Below the pieces are notes generated by a model that ran no database searches, was not told where the DNA came from, and saw nothing but the letters and a program-made list of their open reading frames with translations. Shown piece by piece: positions 1 through 9,280 of a DNA stretch of 34,723 bases (position 1 is its first letter; every line of letters starts with the position of its first letter). The translations under genes and the position numbers were made by a program. The stretch is taken from contig JAKUOU010000035.1 of the NCBI GenBank assembly GCA_022451065.1, positions 1 to 34,723 on the forward strand, given 5' to 3'. The stretch comes from Pedosphaera sp. Lineage in GTDB: Bacteria; Verrucomicrobiota; Verrucomicrobiia; Limisphaerales; UBA1096.

Positions 1-3000
1 TTCAAAAGTCCGAAACAGAAATATGCGCTGATCTCAAACAATAGTTGGGAGTATGAAGAGGAAAACGACTATACGTGGGCAGCCGCCAGCTACGATGCCG
101 CCACACGGGATGCTCTGCCGGATCAACCTGGCGACCAGCAGGTAACCTACGTGTTCCCGGCCGGCAACTCCGGTGCCGGCACAGATAACGGACTTAACGC
201 CAGTCCGAATACGATCACGGCGCCCGGCACGGCTAAGAACGTGATCACGGTCGGTGCCATCGAGTCGGGTCGGGAGATCGTTGCCGAGTCGTACACCTAC
301 GAGACCAACACTGTTACCGAGACCGACGAGGACGGCAACGAGGTCGAGAAGGAGGTCGTTACCACGACTACCAACACACCGTTTGCCGGCATGAGTGATT
401 CCAACAATGAAGTGGCAGCCTTCTCGAGTCGGGGTAATGTGGGTATCGGAATCGAGGGACAGTACGGGCGCTTCAAGCCGGATCTGGTCGCGCCCGGTAC
501 GTTCATTATTTCCACCCGTTCCAGCGACTGGAAAAATTCAATCACCTCCACCAACGCTCAGGATGATGCCGACGCGTTGGAAGACTTGAACGACGAGTTG
601 GGCGACCAGTACCGGTACGAGTCTGGCACCAGCGTGGCTGCCCCGGCGATCAGCGGCATGTTGGCGTTGATGCAGGAATTTTACACAAAATTAGGGAAGC
701 GCACCAACAGTCCTGCGCTGATGAAGGCGCTGCTGATCAATAGCGCGCAGTCGGTCGACGCCCGGTACAATAACAACGTACGCGGCACGGTGAACCACCA
801 GGGCTGGGGTCTCCCGAACTTGCAGCGGGCTGCGCCTGCCCTGGCCGATGAGAACCCTTCGGATGAGAATAGCTGGCCAATGCGCTTCATCGACCAGAGC
901 CTGACCAACGCCTTGGCCACTGGCGAAAGTCGTTCTTGGGAAATCACCCTTGGCTCCAACACGCTCCATTACCCGATACGTTTCACACTGGCATGGACCG
1001 ATCCGCCCGGCAATCCCAACGCCGCCGTCAAGTTGGTCAACGATCTCGACTTGATTGTGACCCCAATTTCCAGTTCGTCGGATGACCCAGCTGATCCGGA
1101 CGATCCGGACGATCCGGACGAAGAGCCGTCGGAGACCGATGAGGTCTATTACGGCAACAATATTGGATCGTCTGTATACAGCTCGATGGGCGTGACCAAC
1201 GATGTGGTCAACAACATCGAGAACGTTTTTATAGAGGAACCAGGTGCTGAGCAGTATCGCATCACTGTTTACGCGCGACGCGTGAATGTCGATTCGCTGT
1301 CGGCGTTTTACGGTGCCGAGAGCCCTGCTGACCATGTCGATGTCGTGCAGGACTTCGCGCTCGTGATGTCCAGCGCCAATCCGGAAGTGGGAGACGCATT
1401 CAACATTAAATCAGACAAGCCGGAGGAGATCGAGCTGCCGGCCATAACCTCGTTGACCAATGGCATGCCGATGCTAAATCAGCGTGTCGGCGCCAACTCA
1501 CCCCTCGCCAAGACGAACGACTCGGCCCACACCGTGTACGCCAACCGCAGCGGGGTTGCCGAACAGTGGCATTTCTACACGTTCGTCAACGCCCCGAAGA
1601 AAAAGGAAGATTCTGATGATCCCGATGACCCTGAAGATCCTGAAGACGAAAATCAGCCGAGCTTCGGCAAGCATGTTGCCTTCATTACCTTCATGCCTCC
1701 GAACCTGTCGTCGCCCCGTTTCCGTGAGTCGGACATTGACCTGTATGTGTCGCGCGATTCGAACCTCACCAACCTCGAACCGGCGGTGCTGGATACGGCG
1801 TTTCGGTCTACCGGGCGCGGTGGTTCGGAGTATATCACCTTCGATGATGCCAGGGTGGACGAGAGCGAGGTGTTCTATATCGGTGTCAAGTCGGAGGACC
1901 AGATGGCGGCGGAATTCGGCCTGGTCGGCTTGTCCACTGATAATCCTAACGGCTTCATGGATCCTAATGGCAACCTGACGATGATGCCGCTGCCGGGGAT
2001 CATTCCCGACGGCGCGGCGGCCAACCCGGGCGGCCTGTCGATCTTCGGCATCTACGCCGGAATGCCGTACGACTATGTCCGCAAGGTGACGGCTTCTAGT
2101 GTGATTTATCACCAGGAAATCGGCGATCTCTGGGGTCAATTGAGCCACAATAGAAATGCTGCGGTATTAAACAACCATACATTGGCCGAGCCTTGGATGT
2201 CGTTAACTCCCAATAATCCGTATCCGACTGACTTTGTTTTCAACTATGACGACGATCCGGATGTAGTTTCAGATGCTGACACGAAGATTTTTCGGACAGA
2301 CGGCCCGGGAAGCCTGAATGATTTCAAGTGGCAGCCGGCCATGGGTGTCTGGCAGCTGGATATGGTCGATAGCGCGCTCTCCTTCACTGGCATCGTGCAG
2401 AATGTCTCCGTGCTCGTGGACGCTATCAAGAACCTGTCACTGATCGGCAATCGCGGCATCGATGTCCATCTCGATCCAGGTGAGAGCGAGGATTTCCTGG
2501 TGGAAGTGCCGTTCAATGCCACCAACATGATCGTGCAGTTGACCGAGATGACCGGTCCGGTGGATGTTTACATCCGCAAGGATCAGGAGCCGGACATAAA
2601 AAGCGACCCGGCGGTTTACGACAAATCCACCATCGACGCTGACTTGGCCAATGATGAGTGGGACGGAAGCCCTCCGAGAGGAGAGTTACACCATGGACTG
2701 AACGACTCGCCGCCACTGAGCGAGGGGCGTTGGTTTGTGACCACAAAGAACCCCGATTTGCTTAATGATGTCGATTTTCACCTCAAAGTTATATTCGAAT
2801 ACGATATCTCGCTGGACAACACGATCAAGCTGGTCAGCGACGAACCGGAGCCGATCGAGGACGACATCGTCAACACCTCGCTGCTGACCGTGACCAACGA
2901 CTTTCTGGTTGGTTCTGCCGAGGTCGGTGTACGGATCGATCATCCCCGCATCGCTGATTTGGACCTGCACCTTGTCAGCCCGCAGGGCACCCGGCTGTTA

Positions 3001-6000
3001 CTCTCCGAGAACCGCGGTCAGACCAACATCTCCTACGGTATGATGCTCACTGAGGAAAGGGAAACGGTGCCACTGTTCGAGGACGGTTTTGAGTCGGCGG
3101 ACAATGATTTTATCGACAACTCGGCGATGTTCCATTCAGGTTGGAAACTCGATGGTGGGGAGGTGTATGTTTACCAATCAGGCGAGGTAGAGGGATGGGT
3201 GGCAGATTCTGGCCAGCAGTTTGTCGAGATGAATGGATTTGAACCGGGGACCATCTCCACCAATGCCGTGACTGAAACGGACAAGACCTATCGGCTTCGG
3301 TTCGCCTACGCCAAGAATCCAAAATCCGACGAGCCCTTAAAGATGAAGGTTAACATAGTCGGTGTGACCAATCTGACTGTCACTGCATCGGTTGAAGAAA
3401 CAGATAACACTTTGGTATGGCAACTGAAGGATGTGGTTTTTGTTGCCAAGTCGAGCGACACGAGGGTCCAGTTTGAGTCTCTATCGAATCTGGACCAGGC
3501 GGTAATGCTCGACAGTGTTAGGCTGGACGAGGTGACTCCCACTGACCTGTACGCGGTGTTCTCCGAGTTGGAGAACCTGGCCAGGGAGTCAATGAAGTTT
3601 GGCGACGCACCGTATGCGAAGGAGGAAGAACAGGTTCTCTTCAGTGGGTTCGAGGGCGCTCCGGTCGGCTTGGTTAAGACGAATGATGTTGTTGATGGCT
3701 GGACAGTGACCAATGCCAAGGTGCGCATCATTAAAAACAGCAGGGCGCATAGTGGCAGTTACTACTCAATGCTGTCTCATGACGGTGCTTCCCCGGTCAG
3801 CAATCTTAAGCTGTTAGGTTACTGGGACTTTGATAACGAGAGCGAGATTGAGCAGGACAAGATTGCCAAAGACAGTTTTGCTGGGATTGTGGGCACGGTG
3901 AATGGTCACATTGTCACCGCCATGGGTGAAACAGGCACAAACAATGACAAGGCTATCGATTTGGGTGCCTCACCCAACGGCAAATGGGTGAGCATTGATC
4001 ACTCTGATGCGGATGGTAATTCCTGGCTCAAGCCGGCGTCGGATGCCAACCAGATTACGGTTGTGCTGTGGCAGAAGCTGCACAAACGCGTCTCTTCTTC
4101 GACCTTTTGGTTCGGCGCGGAGAGCGCGCCGAACGGCAATCGCAATGTCCAGGCCCACATTCCTTGGGGCAGTGGCGTGACTGGCGACATTTACTTCGAC
4201 ACGGCCGGTTGCTGCGGAGTCGGAGAGACCCGGATCCACAAGGCCTGGGGAGGTGACTATTCGCAATGGCATCACTTTGCGTTTATCAAGGATGGTGATC
4301 ACAAGACGATCTGGATTGACGGTGAACTGTTCCATGAGGGCGAGAACACCAGGCCGCTCTTCGACGACTGGACGGTTGCCGCGATCGGGTCCAACTCCGC
4401 CGGCCACAGCAACTTGGCTGGTATTGTGGATGATTTCGCGGTGTTTGCCTCTGCCTTGAGCGAGGCTGATATTGTGGCCCTGGCAGGAGGCACGAACCCG
4501 GACGAACTGGAGAGTTCCGGTCCCCGGGGAGGCACGCTTTGGCGCGATCTGCCCACCGCCGTCGGGCAGGATTACCGGTTGAGCTTCGTCACCCACGCCG
4601 ACGGCGATGACGCCGAGTATGTGCTCGGCGGTGTGGTCACCAATCGAGTTGAAGGGACGGTGACCCTGACCAGCTCCATCCCGAAGAGTTCCGGTTGGGT
4701 TACCAACAAAATCCGCTTCACCGCGGCCAGGTCGTCTACGCCGCTGACGATTCGTACCGAGAGTTCCGCGGTGCGTCTCGATACGATCGAGTTAATCGGT
4801 CCGGGTCCGCATAATCTGGCCGAAGAACCGCTCGATGTCCTGAACGGTGAACGTGCCATGGGCGACTGGGTGCTTGAAGTTCGGGATCACCGTGTCGGAC
4901 CGGATGATGCGGATACTGAGATTGAGCCGATGCTTATCAGTTGGTACATCAAGATCATGGGCAGTGAGGCCGAGGACACTAAGGCAATTGACTCCAAGGG
5001 TCGCAATTATACCCGTGATGACACAGCCGAGGCACTCGAGGATGGAAAAAAGGTTCGCGGCAGAATTTCAGAAAACGAAATCAACTATTGGACGGTAGAG
5101 ACCTGCGAAGATTCCACCAAGCTAACCATTGAGTTGTCCTCTGGGAAGAAGCGTAACAATGCCAAGCTCTCTTTGCTGGCCAGCTACGGCGGCTTCCCGT
5201 CCGGTGATACCGACGACGACGATTATGTTCAGGTGGACATGGACGACTCCTACTACACTGAGCTGGTGCTTGATGACAGCGGACATTTGCCGCTGCAGCC
5301 GGGAGAATTACTTTATTTAACGGTTCAAAAGACTGACACCAATGTCACGCAGCGTGCCTTGTATGATATTCTTGCAAAGTGGGATGGCAAATGCGGGGAC
5401 GACACGTCGCCTGACAGTTCCGCTGGGCTTTTCCGTCTGGCCAGTGCCGAAGGTAGCGAGTCGTTTCGCGTAGAACCGGGAGTGATCCCGCGGTATCTCT
5501 GGAGTATTCCTGCTGGCACCAAGTCGGCGTTGCTTGAGGTTACCGGACTTGCTGTTGATACCGACATCCAGTTGCTCAGCACTGACGGTCAACACTTCCG
5601 TAACAGCATCAACCTGGGCCAGGTGCCGGAACAGATTGTCCTTCGCGAGGGCGACTACATTCCCAGCCTCGGGGGCGACTGGGTGGTGCAGGCCACAAAT
5701 GTGGACGGCGGACAAAACGAGTTTACTCTGCACACGACCTTGGCCGACGAGCAGGGCCATTTGATTTCCTCGCAGCCGATCGAGCTGGAGATCGAGGGCC
5801 AGTTCTGGCCGCCGACCGTTCGTCTCGATTGGCCAAGTGTGCCGGGCGAGCGCTACGTGCTCGAGTCGTCCGTGAATCTCATCGATTGGGTGCCGGTACA
5901 CGAGCAGGTGGCCGGCTCATCCGGCATTGTTTTCCATGCCGAGCGGTCCTGGTTTGGCGAGCGGTATTATCGCGTGAAGCAGGTCACCGGCGGCCGCTGA
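1..6000 (+). CDS. Giant secreted subtilisin-like (S8) serine protease, 5'-truncated by the window
   Basis: The frame is open from base 1, so the GTG at 151 used by the ORF track is internal and the catalytic Asp and His lie upstream of the window. Numbering from codon 151, the oxyanion-hole Asn is in 'PAGNSGAG' (residue 6) and the nucleophile is Ser161 in 'SGTSVAAP'. A beta-sandwich follows ('VNDLDLIV...VQDFALVM'), then a PPC-like module, a P-domain-like half ('GVWQLDMVDSA', about 731), and a proprotein-convertase P domain. The P domain is split: its first half is at about 888-964 and its second half ('GDWVLEVRD') at about 1553-1604. Carbohydrate-binding-like beta-sandwiches and a LamG/concanavalin domain (about 1220-1450) sit between the halves. 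The C-terminus is a verrucomicrobial-type module ('YVLESSVNLIDW'). Acidic DDP linkers interrupt two domains. It is probably an exported polymer- or protein-degrading enzyme. The protease call is firm; the substrate is unknown. Confidence 0.93.
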   Translation, partial: FKSPKQKYALISNNSWEYEEENDYTWAAASYDAATRDALPDQPGDQQVTYVFPAGNSGAGTDNGLNASPNTITAPGTAKNVITVGAIESGREIVAESYTYETNTVTETDEDGNEVEKEVVTTTTNTPFAGMSDSNNEVAAFSSRGNVGIGIEGQYGRFKPDLVAPGTFIISTRSSDWKNSITSTNAQDDADALEDLNDELGDQYRYESGTSVAAPAISGMLALMQEFYTKLGKRTNSPALMKALLINSAQSVDARYNNNVRGTVNHQGWGLPNLQRAAPALADENPSDENSWPMRFIDQSLTNALATGESRSWEITLGSNTLHYPIRFTLAWTDPPGNPNAAVKLVNDLDLIVTPISSSSDDPADPDDPDDPDEEPSETDEVYYGNNIGSSVYSSMGVTNDVVNNIENVFIEEPGAEQYRITVYARRVNVDSLSAFYGAESPADHVDVVQDFALVMSSANPEVGDAFNIKSDKPEEIELPAITSLTNGMPMLNQRVGANSPLAKTNDSAHTVYANRSGVAEQWHFYTFVNAPKKKEDSDDPDDPEDPEDENQPSFGKHVAFITFMPPNLSSPRFRESDIDLYVSRDSNLTNLEPAVLDTAFRSTGRGGSEYITFDDARVDESEVFYIGVKSEDQMAAEFGLVGLSTDNPNGFMDPNGNLTMMPLPGIIPDGAAANPGGLSIFGIYAGMPYDYVRKVTASSVIYHQEIGDLWGQLSHNRNAAVLNNHTLAEPWMSLTPNNPYPTDFVFNYDDDPDVVSDADTKIFRTDGPGSLNDFKWQPAMGVWQLDMVDSALSFTGIVQNVSVLVDAIKNLSLIGNRGIDVHLDPGESEDFLVEVPFNATNMIVQLTEMTGPVDVYIRKDQEPDIKSDPAVYDKSTIDADLANDEWDGSPPRGELHHGLNDSPPLSEGRWFVTTKNPDLLNDVDFHLKVIFEYDISLDNTIKLVSDEPEPIEDDIVNTSLLTVTNDFLVGSAEVGVRIDHPRIADLDLHLVSPQGTRLLLSENRGQTNISYGMMLTEERETVPLFEDGFESADNDFIDNSAMFHSGWKLDGGEVYVYQSGEVEGWVADSGQQFVEMNGFEPGTISTNAVTETDKTYRLRFAYAKNPKSDEPLKMKVNIVGVTNLTVTASVEETDNTLVWQLKDVVFVAKSSDTRVQFESLSNLDQAVMLDSVRLDEVTPTDLYAVFSELENLARESMKFGDAPYAKEEEQVLFSGFEGAPVGLVKTNDVVDGWTVTNAKVRIIKNSRAHSGSYYSMLSHDGASPVSNLKLLGYWDFDNESEIEQDKIAKDSFAGIVGTVNGHIVTAMGETGTNNDKAIDLGASPNGKWVSIDHSDADGNSWLKPASDANQITVVLWQKLHKRVSSSTFWFGAESAPNGNRNVQAHIPWGSGVTGDIYFDTAGCCGVGETRIHKAWGGDYSQWHHFAFIKDGDHKTIWIDGELFHEGENTRPLFDDWTVAAIGSNSAGHSNLAGIVDDFAVFASALSEADIVALAGGTNPDELESSGPRGGTLWRDLPTAVGQDYRLSFVTHADGDDAEYVLGGVVTNRVEGTVTLTSSIPKSSGWVTNKIRFTAARSSTPLTIRTESSAVRLDTIELIGPGPHNLAEEPLDVLNGERAMGDWVLEVRDHRVGPDDADTEIEPMLISWYIKIMGSEAEDTKAIDSKGRNYTRDDTAEALEDGKKVRGRISENEINYWTVETCEDSTKLTIELSSGKKRNNAKLSLLASYGGFPSGDTDDDDYVQVDMDDSYYTELVLDDSGHLPLQPGELLYLTVQKTDTNVTQRALYDILAKWDGKCGDDTSPDSSAGLFRLASAEGSESFRVEPGVIPRYLWSIPAGTKSALLEVTGLAVDTDIQLLSTDGQHFRNSINLGQVPEQIVLREGDYIPSLGGDWVVQATNVDGGQNEFTLHTTLADEQGHLISSQPIELEIEGQFWPPTVRLDWPSVPGERYVLESSVNLIDWVPVHEQVAGSSGIVFHAERSWFGERYYRVKQVTGGR
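1093..1119 (+). repeat. 9-bp tandem repeat encoding an acidic DPD linker
   Basis: GATCCGGAC occurs three times head to tail in frame and encodes the core of 'DPDDPDDPDE' in the giant protease. A second DDP-rich linker in the same protein (about 1609-1656) uses different codons (GATCCCGATGACCCTGAAG), so the similarity there is at protein level and not a recent DNA duplication. Confidence 0.8.
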
Positions 6001-6043
6001 TTGGAACCGTCAGCCATTTGGCTAAGTGGGGCAGGCGCCACTA

Positions 6044-6862
6044 ATGAAATCAGAAACCAACCGGGCTAGATTAATGCTGGGCTGGTTTTTGAATCTTCCG
6101 GCATTGCTCTGTCTCTCCCTGGCCAGTGCCATCCTCATTTCCTGCACCACCACCCGGCGCGTACCGGTCACCACCCTGGCCGCGCCGCCGCAGATTCCCG
6201 GTGCGACGTTTGTTGGCAACAAGGCTTGTGCCGAGTGCCACGAGAAAATCCACGGCGAATTCCCCGGCAGCCCGCACGGCCGTTTTTATCGCGGCAACGA
6301 TGTGCACTGGGCTTCGGTGGCTGGCTGCGAATCGTGTCACGGCGCCGGCAGTAAACACGTCGAGACCGGCTTGGCGACGGACATCGTGAACCCGCGCCAC
6401 GATCCGATCGCCTGCCTGAAGTGCCACGTTTCCACACACGGCGAGTTCACCATGCCTCACCATCATCGCGTGCTCGAGGGGCGCATGACCTGTGTCGATT
6501 GCCACGAGCCGCATGGCCAGGATATTCACCAGACCGCCGGCGGCTTGGGGCTGCAACAGCGCGACGCCGTCTGCGTCCGGTGCCACAAGGAACAGAGCGC
6601 GCCGCACGTGTTTGAGCACGAGGCATTGCGCGAGGGCTGCATGACATGCCACAAGCCGCACGGCGGAATGAACCGCGGCATGCTCGTGCAGCGCGACGCC
6701 AATCTCTGCCTCCGCTGCCATGGGCAAATCCAAACCGGCGCGGACAGGGTATTCATCGGTAAGATGGACCATACCGGGTTGCTGCGTGGCGGCACCTGTT
6801 GGTCCGCCGGTTGCCATTCAGCCGTGCACGGCTCCAACTTCAGCCCACGCCTGCTGTACTGA
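6044..6862 (+). CDS. MtrA/DmsE-like multihaem c-type cytochrome, predicted lipoprotein (8 haem sites)
   Basis: It likely passes electrons through or to an outer-membrane porin. The 272-residue product from ATG 6044 begins with a hydrophobic signal ending in the lipobox 'LISC' (Cys34), which favours this start over the track's GTG at 6026. Seven CxxCH motifs lie at about C62, C95, C124, C150, C177, C199 and C222. An eighth, 'CWSAGCH' (C252), has four residues between the cysteines. Phrases such as 'CESCHGAGSKHVE', 'GCMTCHKPHG' and the ending 'AVHGSNFSP' are typical of the DmsE/MtrA family, which usually has ten haems, so this member looks two haems short. The stop codon shares its A with the start of the downstream barrel gene (TGATG), so the two are probably co-translated. 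The family call is strong; the direction of electron flow is unknown. Confidence 0.87.
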   Translation: MKSETNRARLMLGWFLNLPALLCLSLASAILISCTTTRRVPVTTLAAPPQIPGATFVGNKACAECHEKIHGEFPGSPHGRFYRGNDVHWASVAGCESCHGAGSKHVETGLATDIVNPRHDPIACLKCHVSTHGEFTMPHHHRVLEGRMTCVDCHEPHGQDIHQTAGGLGLQQRDAVCVRCHKEQSAPHVFEHEALREGCMTCHKPHGGMNRGMLVQRDANLCLRCHGQIQTGADRVFIGKMDHTGLLRGGTCWSAGCHSAVHGSNFSPRLLY

Positions 6863-9225
6863 TGCGCACACTGCTGGCCATCCTGTTGGGCGGTTCGGGT
6901 GCGATGGCTCAGAAGCCGGTTGATACCGCCCAACTGCCGATGTCCGTCGAGCGCAAAGTCGATTTTACCACCGACATCCAGCCGTTGTTGAAGCGTTCCT
7001 GCCTCAAGTGCCACGGCGACAAGTCTTCCAAGAGCGATTACCGGATGACCAGCCGCGAGTCGGCGCTCAAGGGTGGCGAACTCGGCGTCGCGATCCTGCC
7101 CGGCGACAGCGCCAACAGCCCGCTCGTCCATTATATCGCCGGCTTGGTGGAGGACACCGAGATGCCGCCGGAAGGCAAGGCGCCGGCGTTGAGTCGCGAG
7201 GAGATCAGCTTGGTTCGTGGCTGGATCGACCAGGGTGCGGCGTGGTCGCAACCGACTGAAACGGTTTTCACCGCCGAACCGATGGTGCGCTATATTACGA
7301 TTAGCGGCAGTGCAGAGGCGTTCCGCCAGCACTGGGGGATGACCGGTGGACTCTCACTCGGGCTCGGCCAAGTGACTGCCACCGGCCAAACCAAGCGCGG
7401 TGCGAACGTCGAGTTTGACGGTCGCACCATCGGCGGTGATGAGGATCACTTGGCGCGCCTGCGCATCGACCGCCCTGGCCTGGGTTATGTGGAGGCTGGC
7501 TACGAGTCGTGGCGCGAGTTTGGCCTCGGCACCGGTGGCTATCTCGGAGGCACGGAGCTGTCACCTTTCCGCCTGGACAAGGCGCCGTACCTCGACCACG
7601 GGCGGGTCTGGCTTTCCGCCGGCTTGGCCAGGAGTGATGCGCCCCAGCTCGATTTCACTTACGAACGCCTCAATCGTGGCGGCCGCTTGGCCACGCAGCA
7701 GTGGGGTGGCGTGCCGGTCGGCGAGTTCGAGACGCGCGCTATTTATCCGGCGACCAAGTCGGTGGACGAGACGATTCATCGCCTGTCACTTCGCGCCGAG
7801 CACGAGATTGGCGACACGCGGATCGAGGATGCGCTGACGATCGAGATTGGCGACTCGGCGGCGGAGCGCGCACACACCGAGTTTTTCAACCTGCCAGCAC
7901 AAGGGACCAGGCCGGATTACCTCACGCAGATTGGCGAGGAGCAGGAGTTCAAGCGCGGCGCGAACTCGCTGCGGTTGACGCGGCAGTTGAAGGATTGGTG
8001 GCGAGTGTCGCTGGGCCATCACTTCACCAGGTTCGACGGCGAGGCGGGCCTCGAGGTCGTTTCCTTGTCGCCGAACGATCCTGGCGAGGTACCGTGGATG
8101 GGCGACCGCAGCAATGCCATCCGCACACGGCAGCGTTCGCATTTCCTCAACGCGACGACGCTGATGGGGCCGTGGCAGAACCTCACGTTGAGCGGCGGCG
8201 TGCAGGGCGAGTCGACCCGACAGGAGGGCATCGCCACCGGCTTGTCGCTGGGCGCATCGCCGGCGCGGTTTGCGTCGGGACAGGATCGCACTGGCGTTGA
8301 GGGTAACTTGCAGTTGAGCTACACCGGCCTAAAGAACACCGTACTTACGCTTGGCGCGCGTCTGCGCGGGGAGAGCACCGATCTGCGTGAGGACGGGCAC
8401 ATTGACAGCGAGTGGGGCGCGGAGGGATTCATGCGAGAGAGCGATGAGACTGGCCGTCTGGCACAGTCCCGTGCCGGGTTCGCGTGGTCACCGAACAGGG
8501 AGTGGCTGGTGCGTGGTGGGTACAGGTGGCGCGACTCGCGCAGTAACCTCAGGCATCCGCTCGACACCGATCTTTCGGACGAACCGGGTAACGGCTATCC
8601 GGCGTTCATCAATCGCCGTCGAGCTCGGGGTGATGTGATTGACCTTGGCTTCACATGGCGTCGTTTCCCAAAATTCCTCCCGGGCTTTCGCTGGGAACGA
8701 CACCACACCGACTACGAACTGGGCACGCAGTCGTTCAACGAACCGTGGGACGGCCCGGCCCATGATGGAGGCAGCCATTGGGTCGGCAAACACGAGTCGG
8801 ACGTCTTCAGTTTCTCGATCACCTCGATGCCGCATACGCGCCTGGTTGCCACCACCAGCATCGGCTACACCGACACATGGTCCGGCACGCTCGAGTCCCC
8901 TGCGCTTGGCCTGCAGCCGTTTGAGGGCGACACCTGGTTTTATGTCGATCACCTCAGCTACGCGCTTGGTCAGGCGACCGATCTGACATTGGTGCGTTCG
9001 TATTATCGGGTGGATTACGGCGGCTCGAATCTCCCCGGCGCAATCGCCTACGGACTGGACGCGGAGCGGTACGGCATCGTGCTCGGCCTCAGGCACCAGC
9101 TTGGCCAGGCTACAATTTTCAACGTGCAGTACGGTTGGTTTAACAACGACGAACCGAGCGCAAACGGGGCGCACGATTACAATGCCAACATGATCCTCGC
9201 CACCTTGAGCATCGATTTGAATTGA
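6862..9225 (+). CDS. Outer-membrane beta-barrel with N-terminal planctomycete-type cytochrome c domain (MtrB/PioB-like partner)
   Basis: I place the start at ATG 6862 and not the track's TTG 6799, because it gives a clean signal peptide ('MRTLLAILLGGSGAMAQ', cleavage after AMA) and a TGATG junction with the cytochrome gene. Mature residues about 33-130 form a PSCyt-type domain: 'CLKCH' (47-51) binds one haem and Met101 in 'EMPPEG' is the likely distal ligand. From about 142 to the C-terminus (787) the sequence alternates polar and hydrophobic/aromatic residues with frequent Gly, Trp and Tyr, as in a large outer-membrane barrel. At about 640 residues the barrel matches MtrB in size. By position, length and topology it is the porin of a porin-cytochrome pair. 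The MtrB/PioB relationship is inferred; I see no diagnostic MtrB motif. The last residue is Asn, where many barrels end in Phe. Confidence 0.8.
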   Translation: MRTLLAILLGGSGAMAQKPVDTAQLPMSVERKVDFTTDIQPLLKRSCLKCHGDKSSKSDYRMTSRESALKGGELGVAILPGDSANSPLVHYIAGLVEDTEMPPEGKAPALSREEISLVRGWIDQGAAWSQPTETVFTAEPMVRYITISGSAEAFRQHWGMTGGLSLGLGQVTATGQTKRGANVEFDGRTIGGDEDHLARLRIDRPGLGYVEAGYESWREFGLGTGGYLGGTELSPFRLDKAPYLDHGRVWLSAGLARSDAPQLDFTYERLNRGGRLATQQWGGVPVGEFETRAIYPATKSVDETIHRLSLRAEHEIGDTRIEDALTIEIGDSAAERAHTEFFNLPAQGTRPDYLTQIGEEQEFKRGANSLRLTRQLKDWWRVSLGHHFTRFDGEAGLEVVSLSPNDPGEVPWMGDRSNAIRTRQRSHFLNATTLMGPWQNLTLSGGVQGESTRQEGIATGLSLGASPARFASGQDRTGVEGNLQLSYTGLKNTVLTLGARLRGESTDLREDGHIDSEWGAEGFMRESDETGRLAQSRAGFAWSPNREWLVRGGYRWRDSRSNLRHPLDTDLSDEPGNGYPAFINRRRARGDVIDLGFTWRRFPKFLPGFRWERHHTDYELGTQSFNEPWDGPAHDGGSHWVGKHESDVFSFSITSMPHTRLVATTSIGYTDTWSGTLESPALGLQPFEGDTWFYVDHLSYALGQATDLTLVRSYYRVDYGGSNLPGAIAYGLDAERYGIVLGLRHQLGQATIFNVQYGWFNNDEPSANGAHDYNANMILATLSIDLN

Positions 9226-9280
9226 TCGGTCGGGTTTGACATTGTAGAGGCGTTCGGCCAATTCTCGCCGCACCAGAGAA

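Noticed and set aside
1093-1119. Tandem 9-bp repeat as a possible CRISPR or regulatory array
   Set aside because: It has only three units, no spacers, and reads in frame as an acidic linker.
6071-6817. 248-residue minus-strand ORF across the cytochrome gene
   Set aside because: The opposite frame encodes eight haem-binding motifs, so this is a shadow.
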